Made by a program: the position numbers and the translations under genes. Below, piece after piece: positions 15,076-23,419 of a DNA stretch of 64,000 bases (positions are counted from its first letter, which is position 1; every line of letters starts with the position of its first letter). The stretch is from a virus. Under the pieces are notes generated by a model. The model had not been told where the DNA came from. It worked only from the letters and a program-made list of their open reading frames with translations, and ran no database searches. The stretch spans positions 1 to 64,000 of the IMG/VR virus record IMGVR_UViG_3300042562_002450. One strand, written 5' to 3'.

Positions 15076-15450
15076 ATGTACGAAGCATTACAAGTCTTGG
15101 TTCGCAAGCCTGGTCAATCTGAAAAAGGTTTACCTGAAGAAGTTACTATTGAAACAAAAGAAAATGGCGTTTTGATCGTCTCATCTGTTGATGGAAAATT
15201 TGAAACTGATATTTCAATTTTAGATGCCTTCTATGATATCAAAGAAGAAGTAACTAGTCAGAACCTGCCTATTGTTACAATTAAAGCTCTTGATGAGATA
15301 ATTGGCTTATTTGACGCATATGCTTCAAGCCCAATGCCTTTGCTTGGACTTCAAGTTAAAAACAAACTTGTTGGCTTAAAAGGTACAGTAAATAAGGTTA
15401 GCGGTAATACGCTTGGAGTTCATTCAATCCTTGGTCGTAAGATCAGCTAA
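15076..15450 (+). CDS. Hypothetical protein, 124 aa
   Basis: AAGGAGTATCT precedes the ATG. The protein looks like a compact alpha/beta domain without cysteines or membrane segments. It is the last gene before a 97-base spacer that contains a palindrome. Not recognised. Confidence 0.65.
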   Translation: MYEALQVLVRKPGQSEKGLPEEVTIETKENGVLIVSSVDGKFETDISILDAFYDIKEEVTSQNLPIVTIKALDEIIGLFDAYASSPMPLLGLQVKNKLVGLKGTVNKVSGNTLGVHSILGRKIS

Positions 15451-15514
15451 TATTTCCTTACATTACTTTCAAAAGATAGACTCCCAGTAATATTATGGCA
15501 TTATATATGTAATA

Positions 15515-15526
15515 CACTATATAGTG
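15515..15526. promoter_or_regulatory. 12-bp palindrome, possible operator
   Basis: CACTATATAGTG is a perfect palindrome located 21 bases before the secreted metalloprotease start, next to TTATATATGTAAT. Its position suggests a repressor or activator site, or part of a promoter. It occurs once in this form as far as I can see. Confidence 0.35.
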
Positions 15527-15547
15527 CACTTTATTTTGGGGGTTTAT

Positions 15548-16429
15548 ATGAAAGAATTAATAGTTTTAATTTTTATGGTTTTCTGCATATCTGCACAGAG
15601 TAGTTCTCATTTTTGTTTTCCTCAAAATACGAGATATAATCCAGTAGGATCTAAGTCTGTTAACTCTATAAATAAAGAAGAATTCGCTGACTCTATTGCT
15701 CAAGCAAAAGCAGTTTACTCTCCTATCTTTAAAGAAAAATATAATGCTGAATTAGTTGTTGAAGAAAAATGGGATGACAATACAGTTAATGCCTATGCTC
15801 AGCAATCTGGGAAAAGCTGGAAAGTAACAATGTTTGGTGGGCTTGCAAGAGATCCACTAGTAACAAAAGATGGGTTCACAGCTGTTATCTGTCATGAAAT
15901 CGGTCATCATGTTGGTGGAGCTCCTCGTAAACCAGGTTTTATTGGAACGTGGGCTTCTAATGAAGGTCAATCAGATTACTTCGCAACTTCAAAGTGTCTA
16001 AGAAAGATCTTTGAAAATGAATCTGAATTAAATTTAAAAGTATACAAATCAGAGCTTACTGAAGATCAGAAGCTTGCAAAGAATGCCTGTGAAGGCGTAT
16101 ACAAGAGTGAAGCTGAGGCTGCTCTTTGTTTCAGATTGGCAATGGCTGGTGAATCATTGGCTAAATTATTAGGTTCATTAGGTGGTAATGCAAATGTTAA
16201 GTTTGGTACTCCTGATGTAACAATTGCACCTAAAACAAATCACAATCACCCTAAAGGTCAGTGCCGTATGGATACTTACTTTCAAGGGGCATTGTGCGAT
16301 AAAGATCATGTTGTTTGGCCATCAAGCTCAGATGCTTCTGAAGGCTACTGCACAAGTAAAGAAAATTTCAAAATTGGATTAAGACCACTTTGCTGGTTTA
16401 CTCCATCAGAATATGATTTGAAACGTTAA
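15548..16429 (+). CDS. Secreted zinc metalloprotease, 293 aa
   Basis: ATG 15548 follows GGGGGTTTAT. A signal peptide spans about residues 1-20. The zinc site HEIGHH (H116, E117, H120) is followed by NEGQSDYFA, which supplies a likely third ligand near E139, as in gluzincins. The C-terminal region has many cysteines, indicating disulfides. It should act in the periplasm or outside the cell. The cysteine-rich tail and the large size for a phage protease are notable. Confidence 0.82.
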   Translation: MKELIVLIFMVFCISAQSSSHFCFPQNTRYNPVGSKSVNSINKEEFADSIAQAKAVYSPIFKEKYNAELVVEEKWDDNTVNAYAQQSGKSWKVTMFGGLARDPLVTKDGFTAVICHEIGHHVGGAPRKPGFIGTWASNEGQSDYFATSKCLRKIFENESELNLKVYKSELTEDQKLAKNACEGVYKSEAEAALCFRLAMAGESLAKLLGSLGGNANVKFGTPDVTIAPKTNHNHPKGQCRMDTYFQGALCDKDHVVWPSSSDASEGYCTSKENFKIGLRPLCWFTPSEYDLKR

Positions 16430-16456
16430 ATTCGAATCGTAAATATACTCCTAGAA

Positions 16457-16480
16457 AAGCCCCAGAAATGGGGCTTTTTT
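16457..16480 (+). terminator. Rho-independent terminator after the metalloprotease
   Basis: Stem AAGCCCC/GGGGCTT with a short loop is followed by TTTTT. It ends the transcription unit 28 bases after the stop. Confidence 0.85.
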
Positions 16481-16498
16481 ATTTCCTAAAAGGCTAAT

Positions 16499-16726
16499 AT
16501 GATTAATATATTTTCAGGTGATGTTAAGAAAGATAGTTTGATGTATGGGCAGATTTTTACATTAAAAGGTATTGGCGAAGCGGGTATTGACTTAAGAGGA
16601 AAATTCACCGATATTACGGTTAGTGGTGAAGGTATCAAGTATTATGTATTTAAGATTACTAGTCACAATTCCGAATATGATGAATTCTCAACAGCAATTC
16701 CTAATAATGGAGATATAGTAAAATGA
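16499..16726 (+). CDS. Hypothetical protein, 75 aa
   Basis: AAAAGGCTAAT precedes the ATG. The sequence is a likely small beta-barrel (FTLKGIGEAGIDLRGKFTDITV). It overlaps the lipoprotein gene that follows by four bases. Confidence 0.6.
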   Translation: MINIFSGDVKKDSLMYGQIFTLKGIGEAGIDLRGKFTDITVSGEGIKYYVFKITSHNSEYDEFSTAIPNNGDIVK

Positions 16727-17670
16727 AATATTTAGTAGCATTATTTTTGTTAGTTATAATTGGGTGCACAACACCTCAAGATATGACTCCACCTCCTATT
16801 AATCATAACAAGATGACATTAGAAATGGCAGCTTGTGATAAGCAGGAAGTTGGATTACTTGGATGTTTCTATAATCAAGACTTAAGCAAAAATTTAAGAA
16901 TCCCTCTTTGGTATAAAGGTGAGTATCAGATTCGATCAGAAAGATGTAACTTTTTTGAAAATAGTAGATATGAAAATTCTGAAGAATTAGAATTTACATA
17001 TGAAAAGCTACTTGCGAATAAACCAGAAAATGAAAAAACATGTCTATTTAATATAAAAGTATTTATAGATAAATTCGATAATGGGTTTCAAGGTTTTTTT
17101 CTTTTAAGTGAAGGGAATATTAAGCCACTAGAATTCAACCTAAGCAATCAAAATTACTTAGGTTATGCAGGAATTCAGATTAAAGAAGGACAGACATTAC
17201 TTCCAAACATTGCTATTAAAGCAAAAACTAAAGGATTAGTTTTCTGGGAAGGTTGTAGAGTTCGTGGCGAAAAGAAGTATCAATCAAACCCAGTAATTAA
17301 CATCTCTGAGATTATAGGTGATATTGCTTTTCCTCTAGATACTTGTATCTTAACTATTGGTTTAATTCCTAATGATGTGCAATTACCAGTAGAGTTAGCT
17401 AAGATTCATATTAATATCTTTGAAAAAGTTATCGTATCTCTGCCGCAGCCATTTTTAGAATATAAAAATGAAAAACTAAAAGTGAATGCAGATAAAATTG
17501 TTGCCGCAATTGGGATAGGAAATAACCTTTCCATTGAACATGGTAATAGGAAAAAAAGCTACAAGAGAAGTGTAAAAGAAAATGAAGAAGTTGATGTTAG
17601 AATAATGACATCTAATGGACGCTTCATGTTATTGAAAGTTAAAAATGGAGAAATCTTATGGATGAAATAA
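16723..17670 (+). CDS. Putative lipoprotein, 315 aa
   Basis: Residues 1-15 are a lipoprotein signal with the lipobox VIIGC. The mature part is a large beta-rich domain with five or so cysteines. It is followed immediately by a small membrane protein with an overlapping start, which suggests that the two work together at the envelope. I do not recognise the family. Superinfection exclusion or surface remodelling would be plausible but unproven. Confidence 0.65.
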   Translation: MKYLVALFLLVIIGCTTPQDMTPPPINHNKMTLEMAACDKQEVGLLGCFYNQDLSKNLRIPLWYKGEYQIRSERCNFFENSRYENSEELEFTYEKLLANKPENEKTCLFNIKVFIDKFDNGFQGFFLLSEGNIKPLEFNLSNQNYLGYAGIQIKEGQTLLPNIAIKAKTKGLVFWEGCRVRGEKKYQSNPVINISEIIGDIAFPLDTCILTIGLIPNDVQLPVELAKIHINIFEKVIVSLPQPFLEYKNEKLKVNADKIVAAIGIGNNLSIEHGNRKKSYKRSVKENEEVDVRIMTSNGRFMLLKVKNGEILWMK

Positions 17671-17906
17671 TGCCTACGATTAAAACAATACTGAAAGGTG
17701 TTGAGAATCCTTGGAAAGCTGGGATCGGAGCTGCACTTGCTTTGTTTGTTTATTTTTTTATTCTTACAATGAAAGGTAAGCTTAGAACAAAAAAAGCAGA
17801 CAACGAAAAAGATGAACAAAAGACTGAATCAAATATAGAACTTGAGAATTCAAATGCAGAAGCCGATATATCGGTATTAGATCGCCTTAATAGGAGATCA
17901 GAATAA
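17658..17906 (+). CDS. Small membrane protein, 82 aa
   Basis: It overlaps the lipoprotein gene by 13 bases. One hydrophobic helix (AALALFVYFFILTM) around residues 28-42 is followed by a positively charged and then an acidic tail, so the C-terminus probably faces the cytoplasm. Function unknown. Confidence 0.6.
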   Translation: MDEIMPTIKTILKGVENPWKAGIGAALALFVYFFILTMKGKLRTKKADNEKDEQKTESNIELENSNAEADISVLDRLNRRSE

Positions 17907-17918
17907 AGTCTAACTTTT

Positions 17919-17947
17919 AGCTCCTCTTCATGAGGAGCTTTTTTTTT
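17919..17947 (+). terminator. Strong rho-independent terminator
   Basis: Perfect 8-bp stem AGCTCCTC/GAGGAGCT followed by nine T. It separates the lipoprotein unit from the GroES-GroEL unit, whose first gene has its ribosome-binding site immediately after the T-run. Confidence 0.9.
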
Positions 17948-17956
17948 GGAGGAATC

Positions 17957-18442
17957 TTGAAACTCAATAAAGTCTTACCAAAATTTAGTAAAAGATGGGA
18001 AAAAGAAAGAGAATTATCTGGTATCCGAAGTATAGACAATGGTATATACTTAATACTTGAAAATGATAAAATGACAAGTGGTCACGAATCAATTAATCTT
18101 CGAGCATATATGCAATTAAAAGGAGAGGTTGGAAGTAACTACTTCTTTGAACTCTTTAAGTATTTAAAAAGATATCAATCATATTTAATAATGGAGATCG
18201 TTGTACGCCATAAATTTCTTAATACAAAAAAAGAAGTAAGAAATGCAATCAAAGTTCATCTTGTTAAGAATTTTCATAAAATAAAAATTAATGAAACAAA
18301 AGAAAATAAAATTCCCACCTTAACATATTATCTAAAACTTGTAGATGAATGCTTAGATCAAATTGATAGGCATACCAAAATCTCTCTTGTTTTTCAGAAA
18401 AAAATTGGTTATAAGTATTATGAAAATGTCAGATATTATTAG
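17957..18442 (+). CDS. Hypothetical basic protein with TTG start, 161 aa
   Basis: The only start with a proper site is TTG 17957, seven bases after GGAGG. An ATG at 17930 in the same frame lies inside the terminator and is not credible. The protein is basic and helical, with several lysine-rich stretches, and may bind nucleic acid. It is the first gene of the unit leading into GroES and GroEL. Confidence 0.6.
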   Translation: MKLNKVLPKFSKRWEKERELSGIRSIDNGIYLILENDKMTSGHESINLRAYMQLKGEVGSNYFFELFKYLKRYQSYLIMEIVVRHKFLNTKKEVRNAIKVHLVKNFHKIKINETKENKIPTLTYYLKLVDECLDQIDRHTKISLVFQKKIGYKYYENVRYY

Positions 18443-18450
18443 GAGATAAG

Positions 18451-18720
18451 ATGAAGATCCATGCGACAACAAATAATGTAATTTTAAAAGTTCCCAAGAA
18501 AGTTAAAAGTATAGATGAGTTACTAATTGAAACTGGAGAACAGGAACAAATCCTAATTGGTCATATTGTATCAGTAGGTCCAGATTCTACTGTTTTGGCA
18601 AATTCAGAATGTCTTGCTTGTGCTTACCTTAATAGGGTAGCTTTATTGCCTTGGGCAACAGAGACGGATACATACTATGTTGTAAAAGAAGAAAATATCT
18701 ATGGCATCTTGGAGGCTTAA
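18451..18720 (+). CDS. groES: GroES-like co-chaperonin, 89 aa
   Basis: AGGAGATAAG precedes the ATG. Length and pattern fit a divergent GroES: an N-terminal strand (NNVILKVPKK), a central segment where the mobile loop would lie, GHIVSVGP, and a C-terminal strand ending GILEA. Its stop directly abuts the GroEL start, the classical groES-groEL order. The mobile loop that contacts GroEL is altered, which fits pairing with the divergent phage GroEL. Confidence 0.82.
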   Translation: MKIHATTNNVILKVPKKVKSIDELLIETGEQEQILIGHIVSVGPDSTVLANSECLACAYLNRVALLPWATETDTYYVVKEENIYGILEA

Positions 18721-20316
18721 ATGAGTAAATTAATTGAAATAAAAGATACAAGATCTGTAATACTTAAACCTGTTAAAGAAATGGAAGAGATTGTCTGTTC
18801 AACTATGGGACCACATGGTCAAAACGTAATGCTTCGTAATGAAGCAGATTCTCCTGTGATTACTAAAGATGGTGTTACTGTTGCAAAGTCTGTAAATTCA
18901 GATGATGCATTTGAACAATTGATCTTTGACATATTAAAGCAAGCTGCTGAAAGAACAAACAGTGAAGCTGGAGATGGGACTACAACTGCAACTTCTATTG
19001 CAGCGAATACATTTAAAGAAGGTTTTAAACTTATATCTGCAGATGTTGATCCAATGTCCATTAAAAGAGAAATCGATCTCTTTTTAGAAACATATAAAGA
19101 TGAACTTAAAAAACATCGAGTAATATTTAAAGATAATAGTGACAAGGAAATTCAAGATACTTTATATAAGATAGCAATGATATCAACAAATGGTGATATT
19201 GAAATGTCTAAAGTTATCTCTGAAGCAACTGCTCGGGCTGGACTAAGTGGAATCATTAACATTAAACAAGCAACAGGTGACTATGGCATTACTCAAAGTA
19301 AAGGTGTTAAAATTCCTAATGCTGGTGTTGTTAACTATGATTTTGTTAAAGGCACAGTCGATAAAAAAGTCACTCTTAAAAATGTTTACGTCTTACTGAC
19401 AACTTATGAGCTTGAAAATCCAAGCTTACTAACTGATCTTAAACCAACATTTGAACATATTGGAAAGAATGGATCACTCCTTATTATTTCAAAGAAAGTA
19501 GACAAGGGCTTTTTAGCTCACTTATTGCAATGGAATGCAACTGGTCAACTTAAGAATGCTGCTGTTAGAGCTCCATATTTTGGTGCTGTTGGTAGGGAAA
19601 TGATGGACGATCTAGCCGCCTATCTTGGAACTGTTGTTATTGAGGAAGATAAGAAGCATTCTTTTGCTAAGCTTGAAGCCAATATGCTTGGGCGTGTAGA
19701 AGAAGCTGATGTGACTCCACACTATACAATTTTACGTGGTGTAAATCCAGACAAGGTGCGATTAGCTCAAAGAATTAAACTTCTTGAAGATAAGCTAGAA
19801 ACAATTAAAGATAAACAAAGTGACCCAGATAAAACCCTAGAAAGACTATCGTTACTTAATGGTAAAGTATTTACTATATCTGTTCCTTCTATCTCAGAGA
19901 TTGAAGATAAAGAAAGAATGGATAGAATAGATGATGCTATCAATGCCTGCAAAGGTGCATTGAAGTATGGATATATTCCTGGTGGTGGTATTACACTAGC
20001 TCGTATAGGTAGAGATAGTAAATCTTCTCTTATTCAAAAAATCTTAACAAGTCCATTAAGTAAGATATTAAGCAATGCAGGAAAATCAGAGCATCAAGCT
20101 ATTTGTCTTCTTGAAGATGAACAAGATGTATCTACTTCTTACGACTTAAGAAATGGTATTGAAGGTGATGCGTTAGAGATTGGAGTAATTGATCCTTATA
20201 AAGTAGCTGAGTGTGCAGTAATTAATGGCTTATCTGTTGGCTCAATGTTGCTAACTACAAAAGCAATTATATTGCCAAAACAAACAAAAGAAACCGCATT
20301 CGATATGTCTTACTAA
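18721..20316 (+). CDS. groEL: GroEL-like chaperonin, 531 aa
   Basis: This is a full-length group I chaperonin. The ATP site motifs MGPHGQNV and AGDGTTTA (D85) are intact, and so is the PGGGI region near residue 420. The C-terminus lacks the usual GGM repeats. It would fold phage or host proteins in an ATP-driven chamber. Phage-encoded GroELs are known in a few giant phages (for example EL), some of which work without GroES; here both partners are present. Confidence 0.95.
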   Translation: MSKLIEIKDTRSVILKPVKEMEEIVCSTMGPHGQNVMLRNEADSPVITKDGVTVAKSVNSDDAFEQLIFDILKQAAERTNSEAGDGTTTATSIAANTFKEGFKLISADVDPMSIKREIDLFLETYKDELKKHRVIFKDNSDKEIQDTLYKIAMISTNGDIEMSKVISEATARAGLSGIINIKQATGDYGITQSKGVKIPNAGVVNYDFVKGTVDKKVTLKNVYVLLTTYELENPSLLTDLKPTFEHIGKNGSLLIISKKVDKGFLAHLLQWNATGQLKNAAVRAPYFGAVGREMMDDLAAYLGTVVIEEDKKHSFAKLEANMLGRVEEADVTPHYTILRGVNPDKVRLAQRIKLLEDKLETIKDKQSDPDKTLERLSLLNGKVFTISVPSISEIEDKERMDRIDDAINACKGALKYGYIPGGGITLARIGRDSKSSLIQKILTSPLSKILSNAGKSEHQAICLLEDEQDVSTSYDLRNGIEGDALEIGVIDPYKVAECAVINGLSVGSMLLTTKAIILPKQTKETAFDMSY

Positions 20317-20391
20317 TCAGAATATCATTAGACAAAAATCCTAATCAAGCTCATCATATATGTACAGTATAAGAGGGGAAAAAGGAGAATT

Positions 20392-20652
20392 ATGTTATAT
20401 CTTATTTTGATTGTAGAAATATTCTTATTTGGCTTAGTCTTTTATAGACTTGTAACAACTAATCATTGGACAATTGGTAAGAAATTACTTGTTGGTTTAA
20501 GTGCAGGGATTCTAGTAGAAGGATTGGGCTTTATTGCTGCAATGCTTTTTTCTTCAAATCCCATGACTTTAGTATTTATAAAAATACCTAAAATGATCTG
20601 CGGTGCCATTATGGTATATTTCTTTTATCGACATGAGCATGTGGTTCACTAA
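20392..20652 (+). CDS. Membrane protein, 86 aa
   Basis: AAAAGGAGAATT precedes the ATG. Three hydrophobic segments are visible (about residues 1-20, 32-50 and 57-78). It is followed 12 bases later by another membrane-anchored gene. The pair resembles phage holin or spanin-like sets only in size and order, so no function is assigned. Confidence 0.65.
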   Translation: MLYLILIVEIFLFGLVFYRLVTTNHWTIGKKLLVGLSAGILVEGLGFIAAMLFSSNPMTLVFIKIPKMICGAIMVYFFYRHEHVVH

Positions 20653-20664
20653 AAGGTAGATGAA

Positions 20665-20955
20665 ATGGAATTCATAACTCAGATTCTTGCAACAACTGGG
20701 CCAATTGGTTTCGGTGTTGGATTAGTCTTCTTACTGATGGTACTGGCTCTTAAAGTGGTCTGGGAAAGTCAGAAAGAAGAAAGAGAAGCTAGGATTAAAT
20801 CCCTAGATAATAATAATGAGAAGTATGAGAATGTAGTTAGGCAAATGTTTGAGGTAGTAAATGCTAACACTCAAGCCCTAACTGCCCACACGGAAGTATC
20901 AAAAGAATTAAAGAAAAGTATGCGGGAGCTACGGCTCCCGTCCATTCAGAAATAG
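20665..20955 (+). CDS. Membrane-anchored coiled-coil protein, 96 aa
   Basis: An N-terminal hydrophobic segment (residues 12-33) is followed by a charged helix (SQKEEREARIKSLDNNNEKYE) that should form a coiled coil. The layout is like that of an inner-membrane spanin or a holin-associated protein, but there is no direct evidence. Confidence 0.6.
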   Translation: MEFITQILATTGPIGFGVGLVFLLMVLALKVVWESQKEEREARIKSLDNNNEKYENVVRQMFEVVNANTQALTAHTEVSKELKKSMRELRLPSIQK

Positions 20956-20957
20956 CA

Positions 20958-21120
20958 TGTCTATACTCTGAGGCAATAGAGGTGTTGCTTAGGATGTCAC
21001 GGGAAGAAGGTTGTTCGACTGTCACGGACGCAATGTCCAAGGTTGTCTAGTCACTTGGCACTAGAGAGAATGCTCCCAGCCAGAGAGAACTCAAAAGGTG
21101 TCTGGTTTAAAACTTAAATT
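20958..21120 (+). ncRNA. Structured RNA candidate, about 160 nt
   Basis: The gap has no good reading frame and is GC-rich for the window. Stems include AGGCAA/TTGCTT, GGAC/GTCC around GCAAT, CCAAG/CTTGG, CTAGT/ACTAG and CCAGA/TCTGG. The 8-mer TGTCACGG occurs twice 30 bases apart. A clear terminator follows. These features fit a small non-coding RNA or a long regulatory leader for the PRTRC unit. Confidence 0.45.
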
Positions 21121-21134
21121 AAGTCCTCAAACAT

Positions 21135-21159
21135 AGGAAGCTTTTAGCTTCCTTTTTTT
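21135..21159 (+). terminator. Rho-independent terminator before the PRTRC unit
   Basis: Stem AGGAAGC/GCTTCCT followed by seven T. It ends the structured RNA or the membrane-protein unit just before the gene at 21174. Confidence 0.85.
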
Positions 21160-21173
21160 ATTTTGGAGTACAT

Positions 21174-21530
21174 ATGTCTGAAAATGTTAAACAGAAAAAA
21201 GTAGTAAAAAAAACTGTACAAGTCGGTGGGCAAAAAGTGCCTATGTACATTTGTCCTCCAGGAATGTCTGGTCTAGGTTTAGATCTAGAAAAGCATTTTA
21301 ATCAAGAAGACAAAGAAGAAGCTATCTTCGAAGTTATTGATAACTCACAAGCAGCAGAACTTGTACTTACAGAGGATTATGCTTTTGTAAGAGCTTATCA
21401 AAAATATTGCGATGATGGTGAAGTCGACAATGCAATGGTTGAGGACTTTGTTAATTATAAACAAATAAACAAGTACTATGACCCTGAAAGTGATTTAAAC
21501 AAAGATTTGGTATCAATATTCAATAACTAA
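21174..21530 (+). CDS. Hypothetical protein, first gene of the PRTRC-like unit, 118 aa
   Basis: TTTGGAGTACAT precedes the ATG. The N-terminus is lysine-rich (KQKKVVKKTVQ) and the rest acidic and helical. It lies directly upstream of the ubiquitin-like gene cluster. In known PRTRC cassettes a gene called E occupies a similar place, but I cannot establish homology by eye. Confidence 0.6.
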   Translation: MSENVKQKKVVKKTVQVGGQKVPMYICPPGMSGLGLDLEKHFNQEDKEEAIFEVIDNSQAAELVLTEDYAFVRAYQKYCDDGEVDNAMVEDFVNYKQINKYYDPESDLNKDLVSIFNN

Positions 21531-21570
21531 AGAACGTGGGGTTCTTTAGCTTTTAATCAAGGAGATTTCT

Positions 21571-21921
21571 ATGTCAACGCTCAAAACTGGAATGGTTTAT
21601 CAACGTACTCTTAAGGGACCAAATTATCTTTGTCTCGGTAAGGCTAGTGTCAATGGTAAGACCATGGTTATTTCTGTAAAAAACGGAAATATTAATGCAA
21701 ATGGTAAGTCACGCACGTTATCAAAAGCTGATGGTGGTGTAGTTATATTTGCTCACATGCCTGAAGACATTGCTCGCGTTCATCAAATTCGTAAAGTAGA
21801 TGTTGGATCTGTCTTTACAAAAGGTGCTGCAAGTACTGCTATTCAAACAACACTTAAACGTCTACTAACTCAAGGTATTGAAACAGCTGGGGAGCTGCCA
21901 TCTCTCGCAGAGCTTCGATAG
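21571..21921 (+). CDS. Hypothetical protein upstream of the ubiquitin-like gene, 116 aa
   Basis: AAGGAGATTTCT precedes the ATG. A beta-rich, basic N-terminal half (YQRTLKGPNYLCLGKASVNGK) is followed by a helical C-terminus. The next gene, the ubiquitin-like protein C, starts 35 bases later with its own strong site. It may be an accessory PRTRC component. Confidence 0.6.
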   Translation: MSTLKTGMVYQRTLKGPNYLCLGKASVNGKTMVISVKNGNINANGKSRTLSKADGGVVIFAHMPEDIARVHQIRKVDVGSVFTKGAASTAIQTTLKRLLTQGIETAGELPSLAELR

Positions 21922-21955
21922 TCAAACAAACAAACACTCTAACGAGGAGAAAAAC

Positions 21956-22135
21956 ATGTCTCAAAAAAGAATTATTTTCGGTGAAACATCAGTACCTGTA
22001 CCTGATGCTGTAACTTCAGTAGAACAAGCTCGCGGATTCGCTGCTGCATTCCTTCCAGGTCTTTCAGATTCTGAAGGTTTCATCAATGAAGATGGCGATT
22101 ATGAATTTCGTAAAAAAGCTGGAACTAAAGGTTAA
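21956..22135 (+). CDS. PRTRC protein C, ubiquitin-like, 59 aa
   Basis: I chose ATG 21956, preceded by GAGGAGAAAAAC. The sequence has the PRTRC-C pattern: an N-terminal strand, PVPDAVTSVEQAR, a helix leading to FLPGLSDSEGF, a strand, and the C-terminus KKAGTKG. PRTRC C proteins have been linked to the prokaryotic ubiquitin-like fold, and the glycine end is where an E1 would adenylate. The conserved GTKG tail supports the call strongly. A terminator follows directly, so this gene may be expressed more than those downstream. Confidence 0.8.
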   Translation: MSQKRIIFGETSVPVPDAVTSVEQARGFAAAFLPGLSDSEGFINEDGDYEFRKKAGTKG

Positions 22136-22152
22136 TCTTTAGGTCTGAATCC

Positions 22153-22175
22153 AAGGGGGCTTCGGCCCCCTTTTT
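22153..22175 (+). terminator. Strong terminator after the ubiquitin-like gene
   Basis: Stem GGGGGC/GCCCCC with a TTCG tetraloop is followed by five T. It sits between the ubiquitin-like gene and the rest of the cassette, so downstream genes may depend on read-through or another promoter. Confidence 0.9.
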
Positions 22176-22187
22176 AAAAGGCCATAT

Positions 22188-22475
22188 ATGTTAAAGATAG
22201 AAAGACTTGAAAATCATAAGAACTTAGAATCAGTTCTTGAATCAAAAAAAAAGATATTTAATTTAATGGTAAAAGTGAATGGTTCAATGAATACATTTCA
22301 CAAAGAAATTAAAACACTAAGAGAAATCGAAGTGCTTGCCGAAGATTACTTTATTTCAAAAGAAGAAATAAAAGCATTAAAAGAAAAATCTTTTGGCCTA
22401 AATGAATCGTCAGTAATCGAAAAATTAAAAAATATAAAAAATAGTAAAATAGCTGTCTCAATAGACTTTATTTAA
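22188..22475 (+). CDS. Hypothetical helical protein in the PRTRC cassette, 95 aa
   Basis: AAAAGGCCATAT precedes the ATG. The protein is almost entirely alpha-helical and lysine-rich. It lies between the ubiquitin-like gene and the probable F gene. It has no counterpart that I recognise in known PRTRC sets. Confidence 0.55.
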   Translation: MLKIERLENHKNLESVLESKKKIFNLMVKVNGSMNTFHKEIKTLREIEVLAEDYFISKEEIKALKEKSFGLNESSVIEKLKNIKNSKIAVSIDFI

Positions 22476-22486
22476 AAGGTAAATAT

Positions 22487-23410
22487 ATGGATCAGTTAGT
22501 TATAGAAACAGATATACAAAGAGCTCCTAGTTTTATTAATAGCTCAGAAAATATATTTTTTGATTTAGACTATAGTTATCTCCTTAACTTTTGGTATACA
22601 TCTAAAGTAAATAAAGAAAATAATTATATAAAAAGAAATGGATTACATCCATATTTTCTGTTCAATGAAAACTTAAATTCAAACTCATTTATTACTTCTA
22701 ATGCAGAGGGTAACAGTGTTAATTTGAAAACAGTTTTTTACACTGTATTTAAAATATTCCTTGAGAATGTATTTAAAGATTTTAAAATAAGTAAAACAAG
22801 AGATGTTGAAGAATGGAAACTTTTATTTCCAGCAGATAAGAATGGTTTAGACTCTGAGCAATATCTTAAGTTTAGTTATTGTGAGCATCGTGAACTTAAT
22901 CTATATCCATTAATGCTACAAAGCATAAGGCCAAGATATGGTGTCACTCACCTTCCATCATTTAAAGTTCTTTTAAATAAAAAAGACATTTTACAATCTA
23001 AAGAAATATTTAATTGTTTTAATCAAATAGATGAGGAAGTATCTTCTACTATTGATGAAGGCTTAAAAAGTGTTCTTAATTCTTTACTTGAGCAAATGAT
23101 TTACAGAGATATATTTAAAGTTCCACAAACTTTGATAGCTGAAACAGTTCAGGCGGAAATGGATGCCGACATGGATGATAATGAAGATACAGAAGAATAC
23201 CTCGAGATAGTTGAAGAAAGGGTTCATCGTCTTCTTCCTGTTTGGTCAGCGATTCAAGCAAATGTCCCAGCAATGATTGCAGGGCGGGCTCGTTTTAGCT
23301 TTCTTCTTGCTTATGCTAAAGCGCAACAACCTTCTTTGTTTGATAATATTCAAGACTCAGATGAGAACTATGACGGTATCTCTAGACTAATAAATAATTT
23401 TGCCGCATAG
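22487..23410 (+). CDS. Putative PRTRC protein F, 307 aa
   Basis: AAAAGGTAAATAT precedes the ATG. No catalytic motif is visible. The C-terminal third, with RVHRLLPVWSAIQANVPAMIAGRARF, and the position between proteins C and B match the slot of PRTRC protein F. I therefore assign it mainly on gene order, with modest sequence resemblance. Its role in these cassettes is not known. Confidence 0.55.
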   Translation: MDQLVIETDIQRAPSFINSSENIFFDLDYSYLLNFWYTSKVNKENNYIKRNGLHPYFLFNENLNSNSFITSNAEGNSVNLKTVFYTVFKIFLENVFKDFKISKTRDVEEWKLLFPADKNGLDSEQYLKFSYCEHRELNLYPLMLQSIRPRYGVTHLPSFKVLLNKKDILQSKEIFNCFNQIDEEVSSTIDEGLKSVLNSLLEQMIYRDIFKVPQTLIAETVQAEMDADMDDNEDTEEYLEIVEERVHRLLPVWSAIQANVPAMIAGRARFSFLLAYAKAQQPSLFDNIQDSDENYDGISRLINNFAA

Positions 23411-23419
23411 GAGGATCTT

